Positions 17,642 through 26,799 of a stretch of DNA of 64,000 nucleotides are shown here, piece by piece. This DNA comes from Trinickia sp. Y13 (GTDB lineage Bacteria > Pseudomonadota > Gammaproteobacteria > Burkholderiales > Burkholderiaceae), in NCBI RefSeq assembly GCF_029522115.1, contig NZ_JAKWFK010000014.1, positions 62,001-126,000 on the forward strand. The letters run 5' to 3'. Made by a program: the position numbers and the translations under genes. The notes beneath the pieces were generated by a model. It had not been told where the DNA came from, did not search any database, and saw nothing but the letters and a program-made list of their open reading frames with translations. The first letter of the stretch is position 1. Every line of letters begins with the position of its first letter.

Positions 17642-19783
17642 TTATGGAAGAGCGATGCGGGCGACGCCGTCGCGCCACATCGCTTCGAGCGCAGTTTCGA
17701 GGTTGCGCGCGTAGCGCGCTGCGTCGCACAGCGGCGAAGCAACTAGCGTCGTGCGCAAGCTCGAACGCAGCGCCGCGAGGCGCGGTGCATCGGCTGCGAA
17801 GGCGACGGCCTTGGCGACGTAATCGTCGCTGTCGGCCGCGATCCAATCGGCGAGGCCCGCCGAATGCAACATGCTCGCGCAGATGTTCGACAAGAAGCGA
17901 TCGCCGCGCCGGCACAGCACGGGCACCCCCATCCATAGGCCTTCCACGCTCGTCGTGCCGCCGGGATAGGGGAAAGGACTCAGCGCGATGTCGATGCGGT
18001 TGTAGGCCGCGAAATATTCGGCGCGCGGCGAGCGCGCTTCCAACGTCAGTCGCGAGGCGTCGATGCCGCGCGCGGCGAACCGGGCAAGCGTGGTCTCGCG
18101 CGTGGGGGCATCGTCCAACTGCTTCGCTTTTAGGAACAAACGCGAATGCGGAACGGCGTGCAAGATGCGCGCCCAGACATCGACGACGCCCTCGTTCATC
18201 TTCATCAAGTGATTGAAGCAACCGAAGGTCACGTGGCCTTGGGCGGCAAGCGGCAGTGGCCCGATGGCGACTTGCTCGGCCGGCGGCGTGAAGCACAGGT
18301 AGCTGTCGGGCAAGCGCCACAGCCGTTCGGTGTAGAACGCTTGCGCATCGGACGGCAGCACGTGCGCATCGCCGAGCAAGTAGTCCATGGCCGGCAACCC
18401 CGTGCTGGCGAAATACCCGAGCCAGCTCGCTTGCACGGGCGCGGGACGCCAGGCGAACAACGGCAAGCGGTTGAAATTCATATGGCCCGACAAATCGAGC
18501 AGCACATCGATGCGATCGTCGCGGATGCGCGCGGCCGCTTGCTCGTCGTTCATCGAGGCGAGCGGCGTCCAAGCGCTGAAAAACGGCTTGATGCGCGCGG
18601 TCAGTGCATCTTCGAACCGGCGCGTCGGGTAAGCGACGAGCTCGATTCGGCTACGGTCCAGATGCGCGAGAATGCTTTCGAGGAAGTGGCCCGTTGGGTG
18701 CGTCTTCAGATCGCCCGAGACGAGGCCCACGCGCAGCGGCGCGGCTCGCGCGCCGGTTGCGGGCGCGGCGCGCGAGCCAAGCGGGACGAGCCAATCGCGC
18801 CACGGTTTCGCTTTGGCCGTGGCGATGCGGCCGAATTCGACGGCTTCGGCCAAATAGTCGGCCTGGCTCAAATCGTCGCGGTAACTCAAGATGAACAGCA
18901 GATTGCTGCGCGCTTCGACGAGATCGGGCTTCAGTGCGATGGCGCGGCGGTAGGCCTTGATGGCCGCGTCCAAATCGCCAAGATCGACAAGGGCGTTGGC
19001 GAGGTTGTTGTGGGCTTCGGCGTAGTCGGGTTTCAGTTCGATGACCGTGCGAAAGCACTGGACGGCATCGGCGAAGAGGCTCTGCTCTCGCAGCAGATTG
19101 CCGAGGTTGTTGTGCGCTTGGATGTAACCCGGTTTGAGCTCGATCGCTTGCCGGAAGCATTCGATCGCCGCGGCGCGCTTACCCTGCGCCGCGAACGCAT
19201 TGCCGAGGTTGCCGTAGAAGATCTCGCTCGTGTGATGCGCCAGTGCGGCCATGATGAGATCGACGGCCGCGGCGTAGTCGCCTCCGTGATAGGCGACGAG
19301 GCCGAGGAGATGGAGGGCGTCTGCATGCCCGGGGTTATGGCGCAGGATCTGGCGATAGACTGCCTCGGCCTCGGCGTACCGCCCAGCTTGCTGAAGCACC
19401 AGGCCGGTCTCGATCGCCGGAGGGGCAGCGAGCTCAGGCGCAGCGCCAGACGTCGCCACTGGCGGCTGCGCTTTGTCCGACGAGACGACCGAAATAGGAT
19501 CGCGGGAGGCCGCAGCCGTCGTGGCCTCGAAGCGCCGCGCGCGCGCGAGAACGGGCGCGCCGACTTCGGCCGTGCGTTTCAGAGAAACGACGCCGAATTC
19601 GCCCGGTGCCTCGCGAGCGGCAGCAACCGGCGGAGCAATGAAGCGCACGCAGTCATGGTAAGCAGCGGAAACGGTGCTCGGCGTCGGTGTAGGCGCTGCC
19701 GTCTGCGCCTGCACGCCATCGTTCATTTGCTCGTCCAAACGCGAAGACAGTCTGTCCGGCATCGGCCCAGTCTCACTCGCCAT
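17642..19783 (-). CDS. SPINDLY-type TPR O-linked GlcNAc transferase (GT41), copy 3
   Basis: About 713 residues. An N-terminal stretch of roughly 120 residues is Ala/Pro-rich and looks disordered. About five or six TPRs follow (EARSNLLFILSYRDDLSQADY closes the array), then the GT41 domain with LRVGLVSGDLKTHPTGHFLE, LDLSGHMNFNRLPLFAWRPA, SWLGYFASTGLPAMDY and PFPYPGGTTSVEGLWMGVPV. The start is uncertain: ATG 19783 overlaps the upstream gene by 11 bases, while ATGs at 19762 and 19726 would shorten only the disordered part. It is the second gene of the operon. Confidence 0.9.
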   Translation of the reverse strand: MASETGPMPDRLSSRLDEQMNDGVQAQTAAPTPTPSTVSAAYHDCVRFIAPPVAAAREAPGEFGVVSLKRTAEVGAPVLARARRFEATTAAASRDPISVVSSDKAQPPVATSGAAPELAAPPAIETGLVLQQAGRYAEAEAVYRQILRHNPGHADALHLLGLVAYHGGDYAAAVDLIMAALAHHTSEIFYGNLGNAFAAQGKRAAAIECFRQAIELKPGYIQAHNNLGNLLREQSLFADAVQCFRTVIELKPDYAEAHNNLANALVDLGDLDAAIKAYRRAIALKPDLVEARSNLLFILSYRDDLSQADYLAEAVEFGRIATAKAKPWRDWLVPLGSRAAPATGARAAPLRVGLVSGDLKTHPTGHFLESILAHLDRSRIELVAYPTRRFEDALTARIKPFFSAWTPLASMNDEQAAARIRDDRIDVLLDLSGHMNFNRLPLFAWRPAPVQASWLGYFASTGLPAMDYLLGDAHVLPSDAQAFYTERLWRLPDSYLCFTPPAEQVAIGPLPLAAQGHVTFGCFNHLMKMNEGVVDVWARILHAVPHSRLFLKAKQLDDAPTRETTLARFAARGIDASRLTLEARSPRAEYFAAYNRIDIALSPFPYPGGTTSVEGLWMGVPVLCRRGDRFLSNICASMLHSAGLADWIAADSDDYVAKAVAFAADAPRLAALRSSLRTTLVASPLCDAARYARNLETALEAMWRDGVARIALP

Positions 19784-22271
19784 ACTTGCGCAGATAACGT
19801 TCGTAGGCGGCACGCCACACAGGCGTGTTGAACGCACCCGCGCTCTCGTGAACGACGCTGATTGGCCATGTGCCCATTTTCAGGCCTTTGAGTTCGGCCT
19901 GGCGGCAAAAATCCATGTCGTAGAAATGGAAGTCAAACTGCTCGTCGAAGCGCGCTCCGCTTTCGATCAAGCGCGCGCTATCCGCCACCAACATCAGACC
20001 GTCTAGCAACTTGCATTCGACGCCCACAGGTCCAAAGTACGAAACACCGTCGCTGGCGACACCTTTTCCGTGGCCGACGGACCCGCTCAAATATTCGGGT
20101 GTATCCCAGGCGAATTGCGGTGTCGCGAACGCCCAAGCAGGCTGTTGCGGCGAGCGGCGCCGATTGCCGGCCAGCCCGATGACGTCGAACTGTTGTAGTG
20201 CTTCGTGAATACGATCGGTCCAGAAGAAATCGTTGATCGACACGTCGTCATGCACGAAGACCAAGATTGCCGGACTGCTCGCGGCCTGCTCGATCGCCGC
20301 GTTATAGAGCGCCGGCAGGCCGGTGGTGTTGTTATCGAACAGCAGCAGCTCAGGCGGCCGTGCGTGCCGTTGCACGGCAAGCGAGCGACCGAGTGCGGTT
20401 TCGCGCATGAAGCTGTCTTGCGATTGACGCGTCGCGCAAACGAGGCGTATCGGCTTGGCCGATACGGTGGCGGGCGCGGCGTGAATAGCCGGCGCCTGCG
20501 CCGCCCCACTATCGCCTGCTCCTAGCCGACCTGTAGAACCGTTGACAACGCTCGCCCGAGCAAGCCCGTTACCGGGCGCCGCCGCGCTCTCCTTGGTGAA
20601 CAAAAAGAAAGGCTCCCGCGCATTGCAACCCCAGGTGTTCTCGTCGAGATCGCCCAGCACCGCTTCGTGCGGTAAAAGGTCACCGGCGAAACCGGCCGCA
20701 CGGAAGCATTCGGCGATATTCGCGCCGAAGAATCGGACGTGATCGGCTTGACCGAAATAGCGCGTGGCAAATTGCGCGGACGGCGCCTTGGTCAATTCGA
20801 AGGTGTACTTCAGCACAGGAGAATACGGCGTTTGCGCGATCAAATGCCCGCCTGGCTTCAGACACCGATGCAGCTGCGCGAGGGCAGCGTCGGGGCGGCC
20901 GACGTGCTCGAGCACGTGATTGCAGATGATCAGGTCGAAATGGCCATCGGGGAAATCTAGCGCTTCGACATCGATTCTGCGATGTCCCGCCGTACGCGGA
21001 AACAAGTCGCCGACGACATACTCGAGCGGCCCCAAGCGGCGGATTCGCGGTTCGATGCCGGCTTCGGGCGCCACGTGCAAAATGCGCATCTCGCTCGCAC
21101 GCTCGAGCAGCCCGGAGAATGCAACGTAGAGCCACAGATGGCGCTCTCGGTCATTGCAGCCGCATTTCGGGCACAAATGACGCTCGAGCGTGGAGCCTAT
21201 GGGTTCGATATGTTCGAGGAACGAGCGATCTACGCCATGCGGGTGCGGCAGCCAGGCGTCCACGTGTTGCTCGCACACCGAGCAAATGCACCCTCGCGGC
21301 TGCGCTTGCAGTCCCTGCGACCCGGCACTTTTAGCGACACGGGCCGCAATGCTGGAGCGAGCGTACGCAAGGTCAGACTGGAAGCGCTCGGCATCGAACA
21401 GGCCATGGTGCGGGTTGGCCGTGAGGTCGCCGAGACTAGAGAGAAGGCGAGCAATTTCGGGCAAGGCTGAAGCATGCGCCCCATACAACTGTTGCAAACG
21501 GTCGGCGGCATCTGTCAACGCCCTCCCTGTGAGGCGACCGGATGCAGCCTCCCCTCTCACGAACAGTTCCCACTCGAAGAACCCCGCGCTATAGTCCGGC
21601 GGGGCGTCGTCCGAAGGTCCTGTCGGCTTGAGGCGCGACATGCTCCAATACCCGCCCACAGCTACCAGCGGCGCGCGCTCGGCCAAATTCAGATATGTTG
21701 CGACGTCGTCGAGCACATCAACCGCCGTGCGGCGATAAGCTGAGAGATCGGTTTCGGCGACGCGTTCGCGGTCGAGTAAAACGTTGCTGAACTCTCCCAC
21801 AAAGTTGTTCAACTGCCCGATCATGTCTCTAACTAGCAATGCGCGATCGACGAGGCCCATCTCCCCGACCTTCAACAATGCCGGCGGCGCCGCGACGACC
21901 GAATCTGTCTCATCGATGAATACGCGTCCGTGGAAAGCCAGCGCCGACTGCGGCTGTGCTCGTAGCGCGTCGACGAGCACTTCGACGGACGTGGGCATGA
22001 GAATGTCGCTATCGGCCAACCACTTGACGTATTTGCCCCCGGCGAGTCGCCAAAGCGCCTGGCGGTTCAGGCGCCGGTCCTGAAAGCCGTGATGGAAATA
22101 TCGAACACGCTCATCGCCGATCCCACTGACGATTGACCGCAAGGCGCCGTCAGGCGTGTCATCGCCCACCAGAATTTCAATGTCGTTGAAGGTCTGACGC
22201 TGCGCGCTCAATAGCGCACGGCCTAGATATTCGGCCCGGCGCGCCGGAATCAGAATGCTGACGGTAGCCAT
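19773..22271 (-). CDS. Three-domain protein: GT2 glycosyltransferase, SAM methyltransferase, second GT2-like domain
   Basis: An 832-residue fusion. Residues 1-230 are a GT2 domain (VSILIPARRAEYLGRAL, DIEILVGDDTPDGA, WLADSDILMP). Residues near 340-375 contain two CxxC pairs (CSVC, then CPKCGCNDRERH), a zinc-ribbon-like spacer. Residues about 385-560 are a class I methyltransferase (MRILHVAPEAGIEPR, then HFDLIICNHVLEHVGRP). Residues about 610-832 form a second glycosyltransferase-like domain (LLLFDNNTTGLPALYNAAIE, ILVFVHDDVSINDFFW). It is the first gene of the operon with the three GT41 genes. Its first domain is closely related to the divergent gene at 22682. It may build or cap a methylated glycan. 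Confidence 0.88.
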   Translation of the reverse strand: MATVSILIPARRAEYLGRALLSAQRQTFNDIEILVGDDTPDGALRSIVSGIGDERVRYFHHGFQDRRLNRQALWRLAGGKYVKWLADSDILMPTSVEVLVDALRAQPQSALAFHGRVFIDETDSVVAAPPALLKVGEMGLVDRALLVRDMIGQLNNFVGEFSNVLLDRERVAETDLSAYRRTAVDVLDDVATYLNLAERAPLVAVGGYWSMSRLKPTGPSDDAPPDYSAGFFEWELFVRGEAASGRLTGRALTDAADRLQQLYGAHASALPEIARLLSSLGDLTANPHHGLFDAERFQSDLAYARSSIAARVAKSAGSQGLQAQPRGCICSVCEQHVDAWLPHPHGVDRSFLEHIEPIGSTLERHLCPKCGCNDRERHLWLYVAFSGLLERASEMRILHVAPEAGIEPRIRRLGPLEYVVGDLFPRTAGHRRIDVEALDFPDGHFDLIICNHVLEHVGRPDAALAQLHRCLKPGGHLIAQTPYSPVLKYTFELTKAPSAQFATRYFGQADHVRFFGANIAECFRAAGFAGDLLPHEAVLGDLDENTWGCNAREPFFLFTKESAAAPGNGLARASVVNGSTGRLGAGDSGAAQAPAIHAAPATVSAKPIRLVCATRQSQDSFMRETALGRSLAVQRHARPPELLLFDNNTTGLPALYNAAIEQAASSPAILVFVHDDVSINDFFWTDRIHEALQQFDVIGLAGNRRRSPQQPAWAFATPQFAWDTPEYLSGSVGHGKGVASDGVSYFGPVGVECKLLDGLMLVADSARLIESGARFDEQFDFHFYDMDFCRQAELKGLKMGTWPISVVHESAGAFNTPVWRAAYERYLRKYGE

Positions 22272-22681
22272 GAAACGGGTTCTTCCTTGATTGGCCTGCG
22301 GTGAACGGCCGCCTCGCGGCCAGCCTCATATGCTCTCGAGCCGTTCGGGTCGCGCGTGCAGCGCGCCCGACCCGACTGTGCGATCTCAGCAGCTTAGCGA
22401 CGCGGCGCGTAATTCAATCCAAGGAACAGCGCGTCGTTTCGGGGTCATTTTGGTCAATGCCGGCCGAAAGCGGAGAATAGCGGCGAAATCCCGGTCTGTT
22501 TAAAAGATTGAACTTTCGTCGCCCCCGTTAAAGTGCCATCTATCGCAAAAGCCCGCCTGGCGCTTTGCCCTATGGTCGGGTCGCCCTAACGCGAAGCCGC
22601 TGGGCTCACTGAATGACATACCGGGGCACCCCAAGGGGCGGCTGGCGCTCGACAACCGTACGATCGTGAAGGATTCGCAAC
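22272..22681. other. Divergent intergenic region of the glycosylation island
   Basis: A 410-base region separating the two glycan operons, with no convincing gene. It should hold both promoters. Reading leftward, TAAA followed 14 bases later by GCCGCTAT resembles a degraded sigma-28 site (consensus spacing 15, GCCGATAA) in about 22470-22505. No clear -35/-10 pair for the rightward operon is visible. Confidence 0.45.
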
Positions 22682-23686
22682 ATGGCTCTGGTCAGCATTT
22701 TGATTCCTGCCTATAAGGCCCGCTACCTACGCGAGGCAATCGTTAGCGCGCTTGGCCAGACGCTGCGGGACATCGAAATCCTCGTGGGCGACGACACGGT
22801 CAACGCCGATCTCGCCTCGCTTGTCGAAAGCTTCAACGATCCGCGTATCAAGTACTTCCACCATGGTTTCCAAAAGGGTACTTTGAACTTCCAGGCGCTG
22901 TGGCGCCGTGCAAGCGGGAAATATGTGAAGTGGCTTTGTGACGACGACATCCTAATGCCCGCGTCGGCCGAGGTTCTGTCCTCTGCGCTAAACGTCAATC
23001 CTTCGTCGCTTCTCGCGTTCCATGATCGGGTCATCATCGACGGCAATAGCCAAGTCGTCGCTCAACCGACCCCACTGCTCCAGCTAGGACAAACCGCACT
23101 CGTCGATCGCTCCTTTTTAGTCCAACGCATGGTAGCGGGGTTACACAATTTTATCGGGGAGCCGAGCAACGTCATGCTGGATCGCGAGCGCGTGGACGTC
23201 GAACGCATCGTCGATTATCGCGGTATGCAACTCGACTTTCTCGGTAGCGACGTCGCAATGTTCCTCAACATCGCCGAACTCGCACCGATTGTCGCCGTCG
23301 GCGGCTATCTCAGCGCGTTTCGCAGGCACGATGCACAAGCCTCCAAGGTCTTGAGTTCGAATTTCAGCGCAGGACTCTACGAATGGGAATTGATGATCCG
23401 GGCGGAAGCCGCGGAAGGAAATCTTCCCGCTCTTCTGCTCGGCGAAGCGAAACAGCGCTTGCACGCGCTATACGCCGGCTACGCCGGTCACCTTCCCGAG
23501 ATTGCACGCCTGATGGCCAACCTCGACGAACTCACTAGCTCCGAGCCGAGCGGGTTGCTCCGCTCGGAGCACTTCCAAGCCGACTTCGCCTACGCCCGCA
23601 CCAGCGTCGCGCAGCGAATCGCCGAACGCAAACGGCAAGCGGCCGCATTGCTAGCCGCGTCGTCCCAGCCCGCCACTGCTCTCTGA
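22682..23686 (+). CDS. GT2 family glycosyltransferase
   Basis: A 334-residue cytosolic or peripheral glycosyltransferase of the GT-A fold: VSILIPAYKARYLREAIVSA at the N-terminus, DIEILVGDDTVNADL, and the metal-binding acidic segment KWLCDDDILMPASAEVL. It is a paralogue of the first domain of the 832-residue protein encoded divergently: both share FHHGFQ, KYVKWL-x-D-x-DILMP and a C-terminal HLPEIARLMANLDELT-like region. AAGGATT precedes the ATG. It is the first gene of a five-gene rightward operon. Confidence 0.9.
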   Translation: MALVSILIPAYKARYLREAIVSALGQTLRDIEILVGDDTVNADLASLVESFNDPRIKYFHHGFQKGTLNFQALWRRASGKYVKWLCDDDILMPASAEVLSSALNVNPSSLLAFHDRVIIDGNSQVVAQPTPLLQLGQTALVDRSFLVQRMVAGLHNFIGEPSNVMLDRERVDVERIVDYRGMQLDFLGSDVAMFLNIAELAPIVAVGGYLSAFRRHDAQASKVLSSNFSAGLYEWELMIRAEAAEGNLPALLLGEAKQRLHALYAGYAGHLPEIARLMANLDELTSSEPSGLLRSEHFQADFAYARTSVAQRIAERKRQAAALLAASSQPATAL

Positions 23687-23701
23687 TCTATTACGCCCGC
23701 C

Positions 23702-24394
23702 ATGGAATACTCAAAATCCGACTACAAGGAATATCCGAAGACAGTGGCCCCTGATGATTTGTGGGCCCAGGTGCGACGGACGGTCTATGGCAAGCCCGTC
23801 TCGGACGACCAGATCGCCCTCATCGTCGATTCGATGCGCGAAGGCCTCTCGCTGAACGGGAGCGAGCGTCTGCTGGAACTGGGCTGCGGTAACGGCGCGT
23901 TATCCCACTATCTGTTCGACGGCTGCATCGAGTATATGGGCGTCGACTTTTCCGACTATTTGATCTCCGTTGCACAGCGCAAATTTCAGCGCCCGGGATT
24001 TTCGTTCATCGTCGGGGATGTCTGCGGCTACGTGGAAAACGAGCCCGAGCCGGCGCGCTTCACGAAGGTACTTTGCTATGCGGTGCTCTCTTATCTAACC
24101 GACGAACAAGTCACGGCGGCACTAGCCGCTTTGGCGGACCGTTTCACGAGCGTGCGCACCGTGTTCCTTGGCAATCTTCCCGACCGCGACCGTGCTCACC
24201 TATTCTTCCCCGATGGCAAGGACTTTCGCGCCGAACTCGACGATCCCGCATCGCAAATCGGACGCTGGCGCTCGCCGGAGCAGCTTGAGGCGCTGGCCGC
24301 GAGAAGTGGTTGGAAAGCCCGCCCTTCTCGTATGCCAGAGACGTTCTACCAAGCCCACTATCGCTACAACGCCGTTCTCGAACGAGCGCCCTAA
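23702..24394 (+). CDS. Class I SAM-dependent methyltransferase
   Basis: A 230-residue protein. Motif I is LLELGCGNGALSHYLF at about residue 58, followed by YMGVDFSDYLISVAQRKF (motif II) and RFTKVLCYAVLSYL in the motif IV region, the standard seven-strand methyltransferase pattern. It begins 15 bases after the glycosyltransferase stop. In this setting it probably methylates a sugar or a sugar-modified intermediate, but the substrate is not visible. Confidence 0.85.
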   Translation: MEYSKSDYKEYPKTVAPDDLWAQVRRTVYGKPVSDDQIALIVDSMREGLSLNGSERLLELGCGNGALSHYLFDGCIEYMGVDFSDYLISVAQRKFQRPGFSFIVGDVCGYVENEPEPARFTKVLCYAVLSYLTDEQVTAALAALADRFTSVRTVFLGNLPDRDRAHLFFPDGKDFRAELDDPASQIGRWRSPEQLEALAARSGWKARPSRMPETFYQAHYRYNAVLERAP

Positions 24395-24423
24395 CGCATT
24401 CACGAACGGGAGTCATCTTTTCC

Positions 24424-25620
24424 ATGTTCAGTAAGACACAGCCAGCCGACCTCGCCGTGTTCGGCGGATCGCCCGTGTTCGACACGATTCGCTCGATCTC
24501 GAACCTCGTGCGCCCCGACATCGAGCGCTTTTTAGCGTACTCGAAAATCTTTCACGACGCCCGCCAGTACACTGATCACGGCGCCGTCGAGCGCGAACTC
24601 GAGCGACGACTGGCTCAATTCCACCATGTGAAACATTGCGTTTCCTTCGCGGGCGGTTTCTGGGGCCTCGTGATGTCCATGAAATGCCTCGCGCTACCGG
24701 GGCGCAAGGAAGTCGTCATGCCCTCGCTCACCTATCGGCGGTTGGCTGACATCGTGGCATGGGCGGGACTCGTGCCACATTTTTGTGAAGTCGATCCGCA
24801 AACGCTGTCGATAACGGGCGAGAAAGCCGCCTCATGTGTCAACGAAAACACCGCCCTCATTCTCGGCGTACATCCAATCGTCAACTGCTGCGACGTTGAA
24901 GGTCTGGAAGAGCTCTCAGCACGAACTGGCATCCCGTTACTGTTCGATGCCGTTGAATCGGTCTATGAATCTTATCGGGGCCGCAAGATTGGCTCTTGCG
25001 GCCGCGCGGAATGTTTCTCGATGCAATCGAGCAAATTGTTCAATGCCTTTGAAGGGGGCTACGTCACGACTAACGACGACGCGCTCGCGGCTCGCCTGCG
25101 CGACATGCGTCACAACGGCTTGAGGCAAGACGGTACGCTCGACGATATCGGGATTGACGCAAAACAAAACGAAATTCACGCAGCGATGGCACTGGCTGCA
25201 CTGGATGACGTAGACGACCAAGTCGAGCGCAATCGCCGCCGCTACTATGCCTACCAGCGATTGATTCCGACCGTGCCCCAGATGCGGCTAGTCGAATTCG
25301 ACGAAAGCGAGCGCTGCGGATTCAAGAACATCGTCGTCGAGTTGCTCGACGGCTGGCCCGTAAAGCGGGAGCACGTGCTTGCCATCCTACACGCCGAGCA
25401 TATGCTGTCGCGCCCCTACTACTACCCGGCGCTGCATCAAAAGCGCACCGACTATCCGATGGTGTGGGGCGATCTCCACGCAACCGAGGATCTTGCTCAG
25501 CGGTTCCTTATGCTCCCGTGCGGTCATTTTGTCGACGAAGCGGACGTCGAATCGGTTGTCGCGACACTTCGTTTCATTCACGCGCATGCCGCCGCCATAA
25601 ACGACCGCTTCTCATCATGA
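24424..25620 (+). CDS. DegT/DnrJ/EryC1/StrS-family aminotransferase
   Basis: A 398-residue PLP enzyme of the sugar-aminotransferase family. The Schiff-base lysine is Lys204 in FSMQSSKLFNAFEGGYVTT, and the PLP-ring contact region is LLFDAVESVYESY. The N-terminal AVFGGSPVF and ARQYTDHGAVERELERRLAQ match the family's substrate-binding start. Members transfer an amino group to keto sugars bound to nucleotides. The start at 24424 was chosen for its position after CGGGAG and because the 38-residue upstream extension is not conserved. Its stop overlaps the next gene's start by four bases. Confidence 0.88.
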   Translation: MFSKTQPADLAVFGGSPVFDTIRSISNLVRPDIERFLAYSKIFHDARQYTDHGAVERELERRLAQFHHVKHCVSFAGGFWGLVMSMKCLALPGRKEVVMPSLTYRRLADIVAWAGLVPHFCEVDPQTLSITGEKAASCVNENTALILGVHPIVNCCDVEGLEELSARTGIPLLFDAVESVYESYRGRKIGSCGRAECFSMQSSKLFNAFEGGYVTTNDDALAARLRDMRHNGLRQDGTLDDIGIDAKQNEIHAAMALAALDDVDDQVERNRRRYYAYQRLIPTVPQMRLVEFDESERCGFKNIVVELLDGWPVKREHVLAILHAEHMLSRPYYYPALHQKRTDYPMVWGDLHATEDLAQRFLMLPCGHFVDEADVESVVATLRFIHAHAAAINDRFSS

Positions 25621-26798
25621 ATACTTCTTTCAACGATCTCGCCGTATTGGGCGCCGAACCGGCCTTGCCGCACCGGCTGCGTCTCGGTCAGCACAACTTT
25701 CCGAGTTGGGAGCGCTACGAAGCAGCGTTCCGCGATATTTTCGAGCGCCAGTACTACACGAACCATGGGCCCCTCGCACAAGCACTCGAACGGCGGCTAG
25801 CCGAACGCTTGCGCGTCGGTCACGCCATATGCGTGACCACCGCCACCATAGGCCTCGCGCTGGCTGCCCAAGCGTTGGGGGTAAAGGGCAAGGTGCTCGT
25901 GCCCGCATTGAGCCATGTGCAGACGGCACAGTCGCTCGCCTGGGCAGGCGCAGAACCCGAGTTCTGCGACGTATGCGAGGAAACCGGACATCTGACCCCC
26001 GACTCGGTCGAACCGTTTTTGCGCGACGGCGTTACCGCCATGCTCGCGGTGAACCTTTGGGGCGGTGCGGCCGATATCCCAGGACTGCAACGAGTAGCCG
26101 AGCGCACGGGCATTAAGCTCTATATCGACTCGTCTCAGGCATTTGCCTGCGAGATCGGCGGCACGCCGGTAGGCGGGTTCGGTCGGCTCGAAGTCATCTC
26201 GTTTCACTCGAGCCATATCCTCGGCGCAGCAGAAGGCGCCGTAATCTGCACTGACGACGACGACCTCGCCGCGCACGTACGGAACATCCGAAGCAACTAC
26301 GGCATGGGGCGCGTCGTGCCAGTCGGCAAAACCGGAAACGGGCGGTTATCTGAAGCACAAGCAGCCATTGCCTTGATGAATCTGGACGATCTGCCAGAGT
26401 TGCTTGCCCGAAATCATCGCCAGTTCGAAGCCTATCGTTCGCATTTGGAAGGAATTCCTGGACTGCAATTGGTATCCCCTACCGGAGTCAGCGCGAGCAA
26501 CCATCAGAATGTCGTCTGCCGAGTCGATGCGCAACGATTTGGCCTGTCGCGAGACGTTCTAGTCTCCGTTCTTGCTGCCGAAAACGTCGAAGCGCTCGGC
26601 GATTTCGGCATCGGCGAGCAATGGCGAAAAGCGGCTTGGTCCGGTGCGCCGCTTCCCAACGCGGAACGTTGGTGCAAATCGATGCTGCAACTGCCGATTG
26701 GCGCGCAACTCGACGAGGGTGCCGTCGAACGCATTGCGGCCCGCATCCGCCTTGCACAACGTCACGCCGCCGATGTGGTGCGCAAGCTCGGGGGTTGA
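25617..26798 (+). CDS. DegT-family protein with His in place of the PLP lysine (possible dehydratase)
   Basis: A 393-residue DegT/DnrJ-fold protein (YTNHGPLAQALERRLAERL, KVLVPALSHVQTAQSLAWAG, IKLYIDSSQAFACEIGG). At the catalytic position the motif reads SFHSSHILGAAEGAV: His200 stands where aminotransferases have Lys (compare SFHATK in the gene at 28649). The known family members with His here, ColD and the ascarylose E1 enzyme, are 3-dehydratases, so a deoxysugar-forming role is possible; loss of activity is the alternative. It overlaps the upstream gene by ATGA and is followed immediately by the WbqC-like gene. Confidence 0.82.
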   Translation: MNTSFNDLAVLGAEPALPHRLRLGQHNFPSWERYEAAFRDIFERQYYTNHGPLAQALERRLAERLRVGHAICVTTATIGLALAAQALGVKGKVLVPALSHVQTAQSLAWAGAEPEFCDVCEETGHLTPDSVEPFLRDGVTAMLAVNLWGGAADIPGLQRVAERTGIKLYIDSSQAFACEIGGTPVGGFGRLEVISFHSSHILGAAEGAVICTDDDDLAAHVRNIRSNYGMGRVVPVGKTGNGRLSEAQAAIALMNLDDLPELLARNHRQFEAYRSHLEGIPGLQLVSPTGVSASNHQNVVCRVDAQRFGLSRDVLVSVLAAENVEALGDFGIGEQWRKAAWSGAPLPNAERWCKSMLQLPIGAQLDEGAVERIAARIRLAQRHAADVVRKLGG

Positions 26799-26799
26799 G

